Positions 1-8,265 of a DNA stretch of 64,000 bases are shown here, one piece after another. Position 1 is the first letter of the stretch. Each line of letters starts with the position of its first letter. Both the position numbers and the translations under genes were made by a program. This stretch comes from Brytella acorum (GTDB lineage: Bacteria > Pseudomonadota > Alphaproteobacteria > Acetobacterales > Acetobacteraceae), in contig NZ_JARBJP010000001.1 of the NCBI RefSeq assembly GCF_029309905.1, positions 1 to 64,000 of the forward strand, given 5' to 3'. The notes beneath the pieces are model-generated. The model was given only the letters and a program-made list of their open reading frames with translations, had not been told where the DNA came from and made no database searches.

Positions 1-20
1 GTAGGTCGCCGCCAGGTCCC
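1..20 (+). rRNA. 5S rRNA, 3' end only (partial)
   Basis: The first bases match the conserved 3' terminal helix of 5S rRNA (GTAGGTCGCCGCCAGG). An initiator tRNA follows about 25 bases later, which is the usual order at the end of alphaproteobacterial rRNA operons (16S-Ile-Ala-23S-5S-fMet). Only this tail is in the window, so the exact 3' end is approximate. Confidence 0.75.
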
Positions 21-44
21 CTGATCCACCCTGAAAACCAATGT

Positions 45-121
<77 letters not shown>

Positions 122-147
122 AAATTTCCGTTTAATATCAAACGCTT

Positions 148-175
148 AGGCCGCCCAATGGGCGGCCTTTTGCGT
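148..175 (+). terminator. Rho-independent terminator of the rRNA/tRNA-fMet operon
   Basis: An 8-bp perfect GC stem (GGCCGCCC/GGGCGGCC) with an AAT loop, followed by TTTTGCGTTT, 28 bases after the tRNA. Confidence 0.85.
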
Positions 176-290
176 TTCTGCTCCGCGCGCAGGATGCGTA
201 TAGGATGCAAATGGGAGTGAAAGCGCAGCGTAGGTTGGGCTGATTTCACGTGTGCGTGAACGTGGGAGCGAGGTTCTTTAGGCAGTCCGG

Positions 291-986
291 TCAGACTCGA
301 ACCGCAATGTCGTGAGCAAAGTTCTGGCCAAGAGCTTCAGTTGTGATCGACGCCATACGATATCCGTTCGCCGGGTTGCTCAGATAGGCCAGATAAGCAC
401 CGGCGCGGCCGCCATCGCCCCCATCAAGATCGGCGCGATCGCTCACGACGAGGCCTCGTTGTCTTAGACCCGGTTCGAGCAGGCGAAGGATATCCAGATA
501 GAGCCCTTTCGAGGCATCAAGCAGGATCAGGTCGATTGGCTGCGGCACATCTCGGGCAAGCGTAGTCATGGCATCTCCGATGCGGATATCCACCAGATCA
601 GCCAGCCCGGCCTCGTGCAGATTGGCTGCTGCGCTTGCGGCTTTCTGCGGGACAAACTCTGTTGTCACCAGCCGCCCGCCGCCGTTATCTCTTAGGGCGA
701 CTGCCAGGAAGAGTGTTGAAACCCCGAACGACGTGCCAAACTCAACAATATGTCGGGCGCCGCTGCTGCGTGCCAGCACATAAAGCAGGGCGCCAAACTC
801 AGGTGTGACTGGCATTCTGGCCCCAGCCATGGCCGGATAAAATTCGTGTTCTCCATCATGGTTCAGTCCTGCGGACTGCGCTTCTGCACGTCGAAAGGGA
901 TCCTGTTCAATGGTCTCGGAATAGAGACGTTCAAGAACCCGCTGGATAGCTGGTGTGAATTGTGGACGAAAGAGGTGATCGGTCAT
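291..986 (-). CDS. Class I SAM-dependent O-methyltransferase (family 3 type)
   Basis: A 231-residue cytosolic protein of the caffeoyl-CoA/catechol O-methyltransferase-like family, which methylates small hydroxylated compounds with S-adenosylmethionine. The SAM-binding glycine-rich motif is visible (VEFGTSFGVST), as are the acidic metal/SAM region (IRIGDA) and the LILLDASKGLYLDIL segment. The chosen ATG follows a GGAG at good spacing; a longer in-frame reading upstream would run through the neighbouring regulator. It is divergent to a TetR gene and the two start codons overlap within one CATG, so the regulator probably controls it (inference). The substrate cannot be told. Confidence 0.85.
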   Translation of the reverse strand: MTDHLFRPQFTPAIQRVLERLYSETIEQDPFRRAEAQSAGLNHDGEHEFYPAMAGARMPVTPEFGALLYVLARSSGARHIVEFGTSFGVSTLFLAVALRDNGGGRLVTTEFVPQKAASAAANLHEAGLADLVDIRIGDAMTTLARDVPQPIDLILLDASKGLYLDILRLLEPGLRQRGLVVSDRADLDGGDGGRAGAYLAYLSNPANGYRMASITTEALGQNFAHDIAVRV

Positions 987-1668
987 GGTAACTCCGCAGA
1001 CAAGACTGGATGCAGATAAAAATAATCCGTCGGTTTGTGCCGGCGTTACTCGCATTTTCACCGAGGATACCGACCTCGCTCTGGCTCCACGGAAATGGCC
1101 GCGTCAGGCACGTTCGCGAGCGACTGTGGACGTCATCCTGGAAGCGACTGCTCTGCTTCTGGAAGAAGGAAAGTCCTGCAGCACTAACGCAATTGCGGAG
1201 CGTGCCGGTGTTGGAATCGCCAGCCTTTACCAGTATTTCCCAGGCAGGGACGAGGTCATCGCGGCCCTGAGTCGTCAGGTGCGAGAAAGGCTGGTGCATG
1301 CCGTGGCCTCGGCGCTGGTGACTGCGTGTCGCCAGTCATTGCGTGATGGATTACGCTCTCTGATTCTCGCCGCAGTTCAGGTTGACCGGGAGCGTCCGCT
1401 TCTCGCCTCGCGCTTGGATGAAATTGAAGCGAAACTGCCTCTCAAGACTGACCAGCGCCGGGTCATGAGCGAACTCTGTGCAGTGGTAACGACGTTTCTT
1501 GAACGTCAGCATGTCGCTTCTGGGAGGAAGGCGGAGACACTTGCTGCAGATCTCTGCACAATTGCTGGGGCGCTTATCGACGCGGAACGGGAGCGAGCCG
1601 GGACGATAGAGACAGATCAGTTTGATCGGATCACAGGCCAGTTGGTGGCGCTCATTCAGGCTGAATGA
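985..1668 (+). CDS. TetR/AcrR family transcriptional regulator
   Basis: A 227-residue DNA-binding repressor. The N-terminal helix-turn-helix (about residues 42-90) shows the family pattern ATVDVILEATALLLEEG, then IAERAGVGIASLYQYFPGRDE; the C-terminal ligand domain is generic. There is an unusually long leader of about 35 residues before the domain, but ATG 985 has a good AGAGGTG site 7 bases upstream and no other in-frame ATG or GTG precedes the domain. Translation starts within two bases of the divergent methyltransferase start, so the operator must lie inside one or both coding starts or leaders. Confidence 0.85.
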   Translation: MVTPQTRLDADKNNPSVCAGVTRIFTEDTDLALAPRKWPRQARSRATVDVILEATALLLEEGKSCSTNAIAERAGVGIASLYQYFPGRDEVIAALSRQVRERLVHAVASALVTACRQSLRDGLRSLILAAVQVDRERPLLASRLDEIEAKLPLKTDQRRVMSELCAVVTTFLERQHVASGRKAETLAADLCTIAGALIDAERERAGTIETDQFDRITGQLVALIQAE

Positions 1669-2029
1669 GAACAATAGCGCTACAAAGCAGACTAGGGACA
1701 CAGGCGCTTCACGATATCAGCGATCATGAATTTTCTAACTGCGGGGTTAGGAGGAGTGGCCTCTGGTCGTTATGGTAGGGCTTACAAGGTTCGACAACCG
1801 CACGAGGAAGATACGTTTAGGAGACGTCCTCGCATGTCGTCTGGGGAGGAAGTGTTGGAACTAACCCCCACTGAGTGCCCGCATATTCGAAAACTGAGAC
1901 TTACGGGTAGCTCTCTAGTCTAGTTAAGGAAATTAGGTCGGACATCGACTATTGACAGGAGAGCTGAAGAACGATTCAACGGTAATGAGCCGCTATTAGA
2001 GTCGCTTGACGGCTCTTGTGGAGGGCAAA
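1669..2029. other. Intergenic stretch, no supported gene
   Basis: About 360 bases between the TetR gene and the AT-rich operon. An open frame at 1726-1923 (65 codons) has no ribosome site and no recognisable features, so I do not call it. TATTGACAGG near 1950 could be the -35 of a promoter for the downstream operon. This is the probable boundary of foreign DNA, since base composition becomes AT-rich after about 2,040. Confidence 0.4.
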
Positions 2030-3079
2030 ATGTCGAGACGTCTGCGTCTTACGAAATTTCGTAATTTGTCGATCGAAGATCCCTTTTTTGATAGTTTAAA
2101 AAAGGGCTACCGAGAATTTCCCGAGTGGTTCTCTCGCAAAGCGGATGAAGATCTTTACGTCGTCGATGACGGTAAAGAGCTTAGCGGGATGATTTATCTG
2201 AAACGGGAAAATGGTGCGGTCAATGATGTGGTGCCACCATTGCCAGCAAAGAAATGGTTAAAGGTCGGGACGCTAAAGATTGTCGCGAAAGGTACAAAAC
2301 TAGGCGAAAGAGTTATCAAAAAAGTATTTGATACAGCTTTAGATCAAAATGCTGAAAGTATTTATGTTACAGTATTTGAAGTGCACGATAGTCTTATTAC
2401 GCTTTTCAAGCGATACGGTTTCCAGCAAAGTGCTACTAAGACGACCGATAACGGCACCGAGATCGTACTGACTCGGTCCCTGACCGATTTTACGGGTGAT
2501 CGCTTGAAAGATTATCCTTTTGTACACATTGTCGGTCATTCATATTGGTTGCTGGCAATTTATCCGGCGTATCATACGCGTCTGTTACCAGATTCTATAC
2601 TACGAAATGAGGCACAAGAGATTGTCCAAGATGTGTCGCATAGTAATACAATTCACAAGGTGTATATATCTGGCTTGCCATTACAGAGAATGTCACCGGG
2701 TGATGTTGTGATTTTTTACCGAACCACTGATCGGCCTGGACAAGCATACTTCAGATCTGTCGTCTCTTCGGTCTGCATCGTAGAAGAAGTTAAAACGAAA
2801 AAAGAGTTTCCGAATGTGGAGGCCTTTCTGGCTTACACTAAACCGCGAAGCGTATTTTCTGAATTGGAGTTGCGAGATATTTTTACTAAGAGAAAGCGGT
2901 TAAGTGTAGCGAAAATGACTTATAATGCTGCGTTTAACCGTCGTACAACGCGGGGTACCCTAATCGATGATGATATTATGTCAGTACAACCTCGGTGGGA
3001 TTTGCGCTCTTTAACCCGTAACCAACTTCTAAAAATTCTCGATATGGGGAAAATTAATGCGCGTCTTGTTATCAATTAA
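2030..3079 (+). CDS. GNAT acetyltransferase fused to a PUA-like (EVE/ASCH-type) domain
   Basis: 349 residues. The first ~150 resemble a GNAT acyltransferase: the segment LKIVAKGTKLGERVIKKVFDTA matches the acetyl-CoA pyrophosphate-binding strand/helix (usually Q/RxxGxG/A; here KGTKLGE), and LFKRYGFQ is the typical C-terminal GNAT element. Residues ~165-290 look like a PUA-superfamily fold: PGDVVIFYRT is the motif found in PUA/EVE/ASCH proteins that hold modified bases or RNA. The start at 2030 has GGAGG 6 bases upstream. It is the first gene of a three-gene operon and overlaps the next by 23 bases. It is AT-rich compared with the flanking chromosome, so probably acquired. The substrate (protein, tRNA or nucleotide) is unknown; domain calls are from motif reading only. 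Confidence 0.7.
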   Translation: MSRRLRLTKFRNLSIEDPFFDSLKKGYREFPEWFSRKADEDLYVVDDGKELSGMIYLKRENGAVNDVVPPLPAKKWLKVGTLKIVAKGTKLGERVIKKVFDTALDQNAESIYVTVFEVHDSLITLFKRYGFQQSATKTTDNGTEIVLTRSLTDFTGDRLKDYPFVHIVGHSYWLLAIYPAYHTRLLPDSILRNEAQEIVQDVSHSNTIHKVYISGLPLQRMSPGDVVIFYRTTDRPGQAYFRSVVSSVCIVEEVKTKKEFPNVEAFLAYTKPRSVFSELELRDIFTKRKRLSVAKMTYNAAFNRRTTRGTLIDDDIMSVQPRWDLRSLTRNQLLKILDMGKINARLVIN

Positions 3080-3476
3080 TCCGGTTCACGTCAAAAATAT
3101 TATGAAAGGGATAAAGAAATTTGAATTTCGGAGGAAAATATTTGCACGGAAAAATATAACGACTGTTGTTATTTATTCTACAATGCCAGTGGGAAAGATT
3201 GTTGGCGAATTCGACATCGAAGAAATTTTTGAAGATGAACCAGAGCGGTTATGGGAATCAACAGCGCAAGGATCCGGCATTAGTAAGGATTTTTTTGACG
3301 CCTATTTTGATGGGCGTGAAAAAGGATATGCTTTGAAAATTGGTGAACTGCGTATTTTTGATGAACCAATAGTGCCAAGCGATATCATCGAAGATTTTAC
3401 GCCGCCCCAGTCCTACATGTACATTACGGGATATGGTAAGGAAATTCGGCGTCAGCAGCAGTGGAATTTGATATGA
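3057..3476 (+). CDS. ASCH (PUA-like) domain protein
   Basis: A stand-alone 139-residue ASCH protein. The family signature G-x-K-x-x-E-x-R is present near residues 18-26 (MKGIKKFEFRRKIF) after the first strand RVLLSINPVHV, and the protein ends with a strand-rich PSDIIEDFTPPQSYMYI segment. ASCH proteins are thought to bind RNA or modified nucleotides; some are amidohydrolases or nucleases. A GGGGA ribosome site lies in the previous gene, which it overlaps by 23 bases; its own stop overlaps the next start as ATGA. Such coupling suggests that the three products work together. Confidence 0.75.
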   Translation: MRVLLSINPVHVKNIMKGIKKFEFRRKIFARKNITTVVIYSTMPVGKIVGEFDIEEIFEDEPERLWESTAQGSGISKDFFDAYFDGREKGYALKIGELRIFDEPIVPSDIIEDFTPPQSYMYITGYGKEIRRQQQWNLI

Positions 3477-4045
3477 GTACGAAGCGTGCCCCTCTGATTA
3501 TGGTCTTTGGCATTTCAGGAGTAGGTAAAACTACGGCTTGCGAGGCTTTTGTGAAAAGTAACCCTACATACTTCTATGATCGAGCTAGTGCCATCATGCA
3601 GCGGGCCCATAGAACCGCTATAGAAGCATTGCGGACTACGGATTCAGAATCAATTAAATCGAATCAAGAGGTGCTTCCCTCTGCCGTAATGGCTCTAAGG
3701 GAATCTTTTCCTTATAAAATTATGTTATTAGATTGCCACGCGATTATCGATAATGACAAAGGTTTAGTAGAGGTTCCTCTGGAAACTATTAAAGACCTTA
3801 AGCCAGATGGATTTATTTTACTTGAAGCCGATGCCATTGTTGTAAAACAAAGGAGAGAAAATGCGGAAAGGGTTCGTCCTAACCGCACAGTTGATCAAAT
3901 CGAGGCTGAACGACTGGAAGAGCAACGAACCGTTCGCTCTTACGTCAGTAATCTTCACGTTCCTCTGGTAATTGACAATGCATCAATAAATTATGACTTG
4001 GCATCAGCCATCCGCCGTTTGGACGAAAAACGATTTATTTCTTAG
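3473..4045 (+). CDS. Archaeal-type adenylate kinase (AdkA)-like P-loop kinase
   Basis: 190 residues. It has a Walker A at residues 13-21 (GISGVGKTT), then a region resembling archaeal AdkA: LLDCHAIIDN (AdkA: DTHxxI), GLVEVPLETIKDLKPDGFILLEAD (AdkA: GLPxxVLxxLxPDxIxLIEAD), RRENAERVRPNRT (LID-type arginines) and a QRTVRSY helix. Family members phosphorylate nucleoside monophosphates in the cytosol. A bacterium has its own bacterial-type Adk, so this copy probably has a special substrate, perhaps a modified nucleotide delivered by the PUA/ASCH partners (inference). It starts with an ATGA overlap. The last 42 bases overlap the 3' end of a convergent GNAT gene. Confidence 0.7.
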   Translation: MSTKRAPLIMVFGISGVGKTTACEAFVKSNPTYFYDRASAIMQRAHRTAIEALRTTDSESIKSNQEVLPSAVMALRESFPYKIMLLDCHAIIDNDKGLVEVPLETIKDLKPDGFILLEADAIVVKQRRENAERVRPNRTVDQIEAERLEEQRTVRSYVSNLHVPLVIDNASINYDLASAIRRLDEKRFIS

Positions 4046-4555
4046 TATTTGGTTTTTATTTTTTGATTTACACTCATTAAATCCCAATTCTACTGATGAC
4101 GGCAAGTATAGTCCCTTTATATGCGAAGTGAGATTGAATCCATAGTAATCGAATATTCTTTCAAACATGGGAAGTTTATTGTCATTTACGGTTAAAAGTG
4201 GCCTATCTTCATCAAGCCACTTTAGAAGGCTATCAAAAATCCGGACGCCTATGCCACGTCCCACGTGAGATGGTGCCACTCTTACAGTGCAAATTTTGCG
4301 CTCGTTGTGTTCCTTTTTTGCAATGCCAAGCCCCACCAGTTCGCCTTGCCTTTCAACCCGCAAAAGCGTCCTTGATTCATCTCTCAGGCCTGGCACGACT
4401 TTCGTCGAAAACCATTGTTCGATACCTGGATAGTCAGTCGAAAGGGGCAAAAGAAAGCTCAGAGCTTCGGCTTCGAGCGGTCGCATCATAATTTCGCTAT
4501 CTTTGGGCTTACTATTCCGGTCAAAATACATTCTGGACATGGACGAAACTTTCAT
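4004..4555 (-). CDS. GNAT family N-acetyltransferase
   Basis: 183 residues. The acetyl-CoA site is plain: VRVAPSHVGRGIGVRIFDSLL (motif Q/RxxGxG/A), preceded by the strand LVGLGIAKKEH and followed by FERIFDYYGFN. It is translated from an ATG that overlaps the stop of the upstream membrane-protein gene (ATGA), with GGAGG just before it. The C-terminal ~30 residues are lysine/asparagine-rich and encoded antisense to the end of the kinase gene. Substrate unknown. It is the second gene of a minus-strand operon facing the GNAT/ASCH/kinase operon. Confidence 0.8.
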   Translation of the reverse strand: MKVSSMSRMYFDRNSKPKDSEIMMRPLEAEALSFLLPLSTDYPGIEQWFSTKVVPGLRDESRTLLRVERQGELVGLGIAKKEHNERKICTVRVAPSHVGRGIGVRIFDSLLKWLDEDRPLLTVNDNKLPMFERIFDYYGFNLTSHIKGLYLPSSVELGFNECKSKNKNQILRNKSFFVQTADG

Positions 4556-5736
4556 CCTCCGTTCCTTACATTCTCCGTGGTTCTGATCACGTCTCTATTG
4601 CCTTCTTTCTCAAAGGGAGGCGTCACAGATCCTGTCTTGGTCAACGTATCCTTGTGCCGTAAGTTCGATATATATATCACTCCGTCATCGATGCCCTTTT
4701 GCGCATAATTAGCCGCGATATTGCCCCCAATTCCGAGTGCAAACGCAATACCCAGATAAATCAACCATACTCGTCGACTGCATCGATGAGTAGTTAATTT
4801 CACAAACGCCGTAAAATCGCTAATTTCTGTCGGCACAGGGGGCAAAGCGGTTTGCATATTGACAGGCGCTTCCTCTCGTTTCCAATGATAAACCATCATC
4901 CCTTCCGGGATACCGCCTACGATATAAGTATTCCATTGATTGTGTTCTAATAGTCTCATTTTATGTGAGGGAGTATTCGCAACTGAGATATCGGATTGCA
5001 TCGGGATAGCAGTTAAAAATGCTACGACTCGCATTTTGATGGCACCCCCATTTTCTCGTCGCATTTGGCCTTCAAGGAGATCTGGAAGAGTTCGCGCTTC
5101 ATTTACGCGAAAATCGAGGTATTCGATTTCATCGTAGCTACTTTGGAGAAACTTATCTAATTTTGGCACCGCGCGTACTATTGGATTGTTTTCTCCCTCA
5201 CCGACTGATACTCGCAATCTAAAGTAAGTGGGGATTTCATCTGTAAATAATGTCCTCGCGTCACTGAGAATTGCATCCTCAATGGATAACAACGTTCCAT
5301 TTTGTTGATGTGAAAGATTAAGGTGTTCAGATGAAATATTTTGATTATCTGTCGCAAACACCATAACCCTCGCGAAGACAGATTGATCGTTTCTTGAGAG
5401 TTGAATGCACTTTGGTCCAGATGTGGAGGGACCAGACCCTTGAAGCGGCTCGTTGAATATTCCTTGAGATATGTCAGATCTGCTGAAATAAGATGAGCAG
5501 TCTGAAATAGAATTTATGTCAACTCTCATGGGCAAAAATATTCTAATACATTCAATATCTTCTGGGTTATCAACCATAATTCCTATTTCTATTATATCAT
5601 TCACAGGATTTTGGTCATTCCTTTTGAATGAATTGTCCCCATTTAAATACCAATAATTGAAATGCGCTTCTATTTTCGAAGATGCGCCGGAGGTTTTCGG
5701 TTTGCACCAAACGGCAAGGCTCACGTTGTCTGTCAA
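4552..5736 (-). CDS. Tail-anchored hypothetical protein of the accessory block
   Basis: 394 residues, no family recognised. Most of the chain (1-325) looks like a soluble mixed alpha/beta region. One clear hydrophobic helix lies near residues 328-350 (VWLIYLGIAFALGIGG), preceded by arginines (CSRRV), which suggests an anchor with the large N-terminal part in the cytoplasm; a short polar tail follows. Codon usage is AT-rich like the rest of this block. It is followed by a GNAT gene with a 4-base overlap. Pairing of a membrane-anchored protein with an acetyltransferase next to a PUA/ASCH/kinase operon resembles sensor-effector arrangements in defence islands, but that is inference. Confidence 0.6.
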   Translation of the reverse strand: MTDNVSLAVWCKPKTSGASSKIEAHFNYWYLNGDNSFKRNDQNPVNDIIEIGIMVDNPEDIECIRIFLPMRVDINSISDCSSYFSRSDISQGIFNEPLQGSGPSTSGPKCIQLSRNDQSVFARVMVFATDNQNISSEHLNLSHQQNGTLLSIEDAILSDARTLFTDEIPTYFRLRVSVGEGENNPIVRAVPKLDKFLQSSYDEIEYLDFRVNEARTLPDLLEGQMRRENGGAIKMRVVAFLTAIPMQSDISVANTPSHKMRLLEHNQWNTYIVGGIPEGMMVYHWKREEAPVNMQTALPPVPTEISDFTAFVKLTTHRCSRRVWLIYLGIAFALGIGGNIAANYAQKGIDDGVIYISNLRHKDTLTKTGSVTPPFEKEGNRDVIRTTENVRNGG

Positions 5737-6051
5737 TTTCTTAAGACTCTTTAAATGTGTTTCTTCTGGAATGTTTGTGGACTATAATTTATAGATAAAA
5801 CACTCCTCGAAGATAAGACCAGCCCTGCATAAAATGCTCATTATCAGCGGATATATGGACCCATCGACTACTGCCTAAGATTACCCATTCAGCTATTGAT
5901 TGATAGCCATTCCAATCAATTTTTTTACCGGGAAAGGCCGGAGCTTACTGGCTTGGGTATCACCGTTAGAGTCAGAGGGCTGCGCGGATTTTCGTGACGG
6001 GTTAAGAGGGTAGGGGAGAGTCTCCTGTCCGCCCGTCATGGAGTTTTCGCC
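5737..6051. other. Intergenic leader before the ParB-like gene
   Basis: The first ~150 bases are AT-rich and hold the promoter side of the minus-strand operon. The last ~120 bases become GC-rich and contain a dyad (TGACGGG at 5995-6001, CCCGTCA at 6032-6038) around GGAGAGTCTCC, just before the ParB-like start. This may be an operator, a leader RNA hairpin or a partition site. The base-composition step near 5,930 marks the junction of the accessory block with the plasmid/ICE core. Confidence 0.4.
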
Positions 6052-8127
6052 ATGGCGACCGCTATTCCCAAAATCAGCCTGAGTTCGTCCCGCGACATCC
6101 CGTTCAACAGGCTGGTGCTGTCGCAATCCAACGTGCGGCGCGTGAAGGCCGGCCTGTCGATTGACGAACTGGCCCGCGATATCGAGCGTCGCGGGCTGCT
6201 GCAGGGCCTGAATGTCCGTCCCGTCCTTGATGATGCTGGTGTCGAAACCGGCAGCTATGAAGTGCCCGCTGGCGGACGGCGCTTCCGTGCCCTCGAACTG
6301 CTGGTGAAACAGAAAAAGCTCAACAAGACTGCACCCGTACCGTGCGTCGTGCGCGAGGCCGGATCGGCGGCCATTCTTGCCGAGGATGATTCCCTGGCCG
6401 AGAACGTCCAGCGTGTGGCGCTGCATCCGCTGGATCAGTTCCGAGCTTTTCGTGACATGCTGGAAAAAGGCATGTCCGAGGAGGAAATCGCCGCCGCGTT
6501 CTTCGTCACATCCGCCGTGGTCAAACAGCGTCTGCGGCTGATGACCGTGTCCGACAAACTGCTCGATATCTATGAGCAGGATGGCATGAATCTGGAGCAG
6601 TTGATGGCCTTTTCCATCAGCGATGACCATGCCCGGCAGGAACAGGTCTGGGACATCGTGGCCCAGAGCCATAACCGTGAACCCTATGTCATTCGCCGCA
6701 TGCTGACGGAAAAGACTGTGCGGGCCTCGGACGCGCGCGCCCGTTTCGTGGGGCTGGACGTCTATATCGCAGCCGGTGGTCACATCATGCGCGACCTGTT
6801 CGAAGCCGACGACGGCGGCTGGCTGCAGGATCCCGCCCTTCTGGACCGGCTGGTCATGGAAAAGCTGCATACAGCTACTGAGGATATCCGCGCCGAGGGC
6901 TGGAAATGGGTCGAGACAGCCCTGTCGTTTCCATGGGGGCACACACGGCATTTCGCGGAAATTGATGGCACGGAAGTGCCACTCTCTGATGAAGAAACCG
7001 CCCGTCTCGAAGCCCTGCGTGCCGAGCAGGAAACTATCGAGGCGGAATACGCCCAGGCCGATGAATACCCTGACGAGGTCGACGCACGGCTGGGCGGGAT
7101 TGAACAGGCAATTCTTGCCCTGGAGGAACGGCCCCTGGCGTTCGATCCTGCCGACATGGCGCGGGCCGGCGCCTTCGTCAGCCTCGCCAGCGATGGCACA
7201 TTGCAGGTGGAACGGGGCTTCGTGCTGCCCGAGGACATGCCTGCCGAGCCGGAGGAGGTCGATGATGCCGGCGGATACGATCATGCTGCGTATGATGGGC
7301 GGGATGAACGTATTGCTGATGATGGCGGCGATACGGGCGGGGAGGGCAACAGCATTTCTCCCGACGTTGAGCCTGAGGAAGAAGACGGGATCAAACCGTT
7401 GCCCGACCGGCTTCTCACCGAACTGACGGCGTGGCGCACGCTGGCCCTGCGGGATGCGTTCGCCAGCAATCCGCACATTGCCCTGACTGAGTTCCTGCAT
7501 ACGCTGGTGCGCGATGTTTACTGGCAGACACCGGGTGCTGAATGCCTTGAAGCCTATGTCCGGGAAATCTCGCTACCGGTGCATTCCCCCGACATGCCGG
7601 GCAGTGCGCCAGCCCATGCGCTGCGCCAGCGCAACGAGGGCTGGAAGCACGATCTGCCAGAAAACGAGGATGCACTGTGGCGCTGGATCGACGGGCTGGA
7701 TGAGGTCAGTCGGATGGCCCTGCTGGCGCACTGCCTGTCCTTCGGGGTCAATGCACTTTATGAGCGCATGCCCTCGTATGGTCCGTCTCTGGCACGCAGC
7801 GTCAGGGGGCGGCTGGTCCGCGCCGACCGGCTTGCCACTGCGCTCAGCCTCGATCTGGTCGAGGCGGGCTGGCAGCCCACGGTCGAGAACTATCTCGGCC
7901 GGGTGACCAAGGCGCGCATCCTGCAGGCCGTGCGGGATGCACGTGGCAATGAGGCGGCTAACCGTATTGCCCACCTGAAGAAGCCCGACATGGCCCGCGA
8001 GGCCGAGCAATTGCTGGAGGGTTCGGGCTGGTTGCCCGAAGCGTTGCGGACGGCTGTGCTGGATGATCAGACACAGGTTGAAACAGTGACGGCAGGCGGG
8101 GATATGGAGGCCATTGCCGCCGAATAA
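6052..8127 (+). CDS. ParB/RepB/Spo0J-like nuclease-domain protein of a plasmid or ICE core
   Basis: 691 residues. The N-terminal ~200 residues are a ParB domain: NRLVLSQSNVRR, then IDELARDIERRGLLQGL, the phosphate-binding box AGGRRFRAL and the AENVQRVALHPLDQFRAF motif, followed by a helix-turn-helix (EEEIAAAFFVTSAVVKQRL). The long C-terminal part is rich in acidic residues (about 400-450) and otherwise uncharacterised. Such ~700-residue ParB-like proteins are common first genes of alphaproteobacterial plasmid/ICE cores, followed as here by DUF932 and a Toprim protein. The role is probably DNA binding/partition or stabilisation. A strong terminator follows. Confidence 0.85.
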   Translation: MATAIPKISLSSSRDIPFNRLVLSQSNVRRVKAGLSIDELARDIERRGLLQGLNVRPVLDDAGVETGSYEVPAGGRRFRALELLVKQKKLNKTAPVPCVVREAGSAAILAEDDSLAENVQRVALHPLDQFRAFRDMLEKGMSEEEIAAAFFVTSAVVKQRLRLMTVSDKLLDIYEQDGMNLEQLMAFSISDDHARQEQVWDIVAQSHNREPYVIRRMLTEKTVRASDARARFVGLDVYIAAGGHIMRDLFEADDGGWLQDPALLDRLVMEKLHTATEDIRAEGWKWVETALSFPWGHTRHFAEIDGTEVPLSDEETARLEALRAEQETIEAEYAQADEYPDEVDARLGGIEQAILALEERPLAFDPADMARAGAFVSLASDGTLQVERGFVLPEDMPAEPEEVDDAGGYDHAAYDGRDERIADDGGDTGGEGNSISPDVEPEEEDGIKPLPDRLLTELTAWRTLALRDAFASNPHIALTEFLHTLVRDVYWQTPGAECLEAYVREISLPVHSPDMPGSAPAHALRQRNEGWKHDLPENEDALWRWIDGLDEVSRMALLAHCLSFGVNALYERMPSYGPSLARSVRGRLVRADRLATALSLDLVEAGWQPTVENYLGRVTKARILQAVRDARGNEAANRIAHLKKPDMAREAEQLLEGSGWLPEALRTAVLDDQTQVETVTAGGDMEAIAAE

Positions 8128-8153
8128 AACGATGGGTTTTGGAATTGTGAGAC

Positions 8154-8187
8154 AGCGGCTTCCGGTGCCCGGAAGCCGCTTTTTTTA
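8154..8187 (+). terminator. Rho-independent terminator after the ParB-like gene
   Basis: A 12-bp perfect stem (AGCGGCTTCCGG/CCGGAAGCCGCT) with a TGC loop followed by seven or more T. Confidence 0.9.
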
Positions 8188-8265
8188 TGTCCGGCTCCCC
8201 GGAAAGAGGGAGAGGGCGGCTTCGCCTTTTTGTGCCGAATAACCGGCATAAGAGGAGAGTTTACC

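Noticed and set aside
1726-1923. 65-codon gene in the leader of the accessory block
   Set aside because: No ribosome site, no recognisable motif, unusual composition; could be chance.
5893-7500. 535-codon open frame on the minus strand across the ParB-like gene
   Set aside because: It is antisense to a gene with clear ParB motifs, starts without ribosome site, and has low-complexity composition typical of shadow frames in GC-rich DNA.
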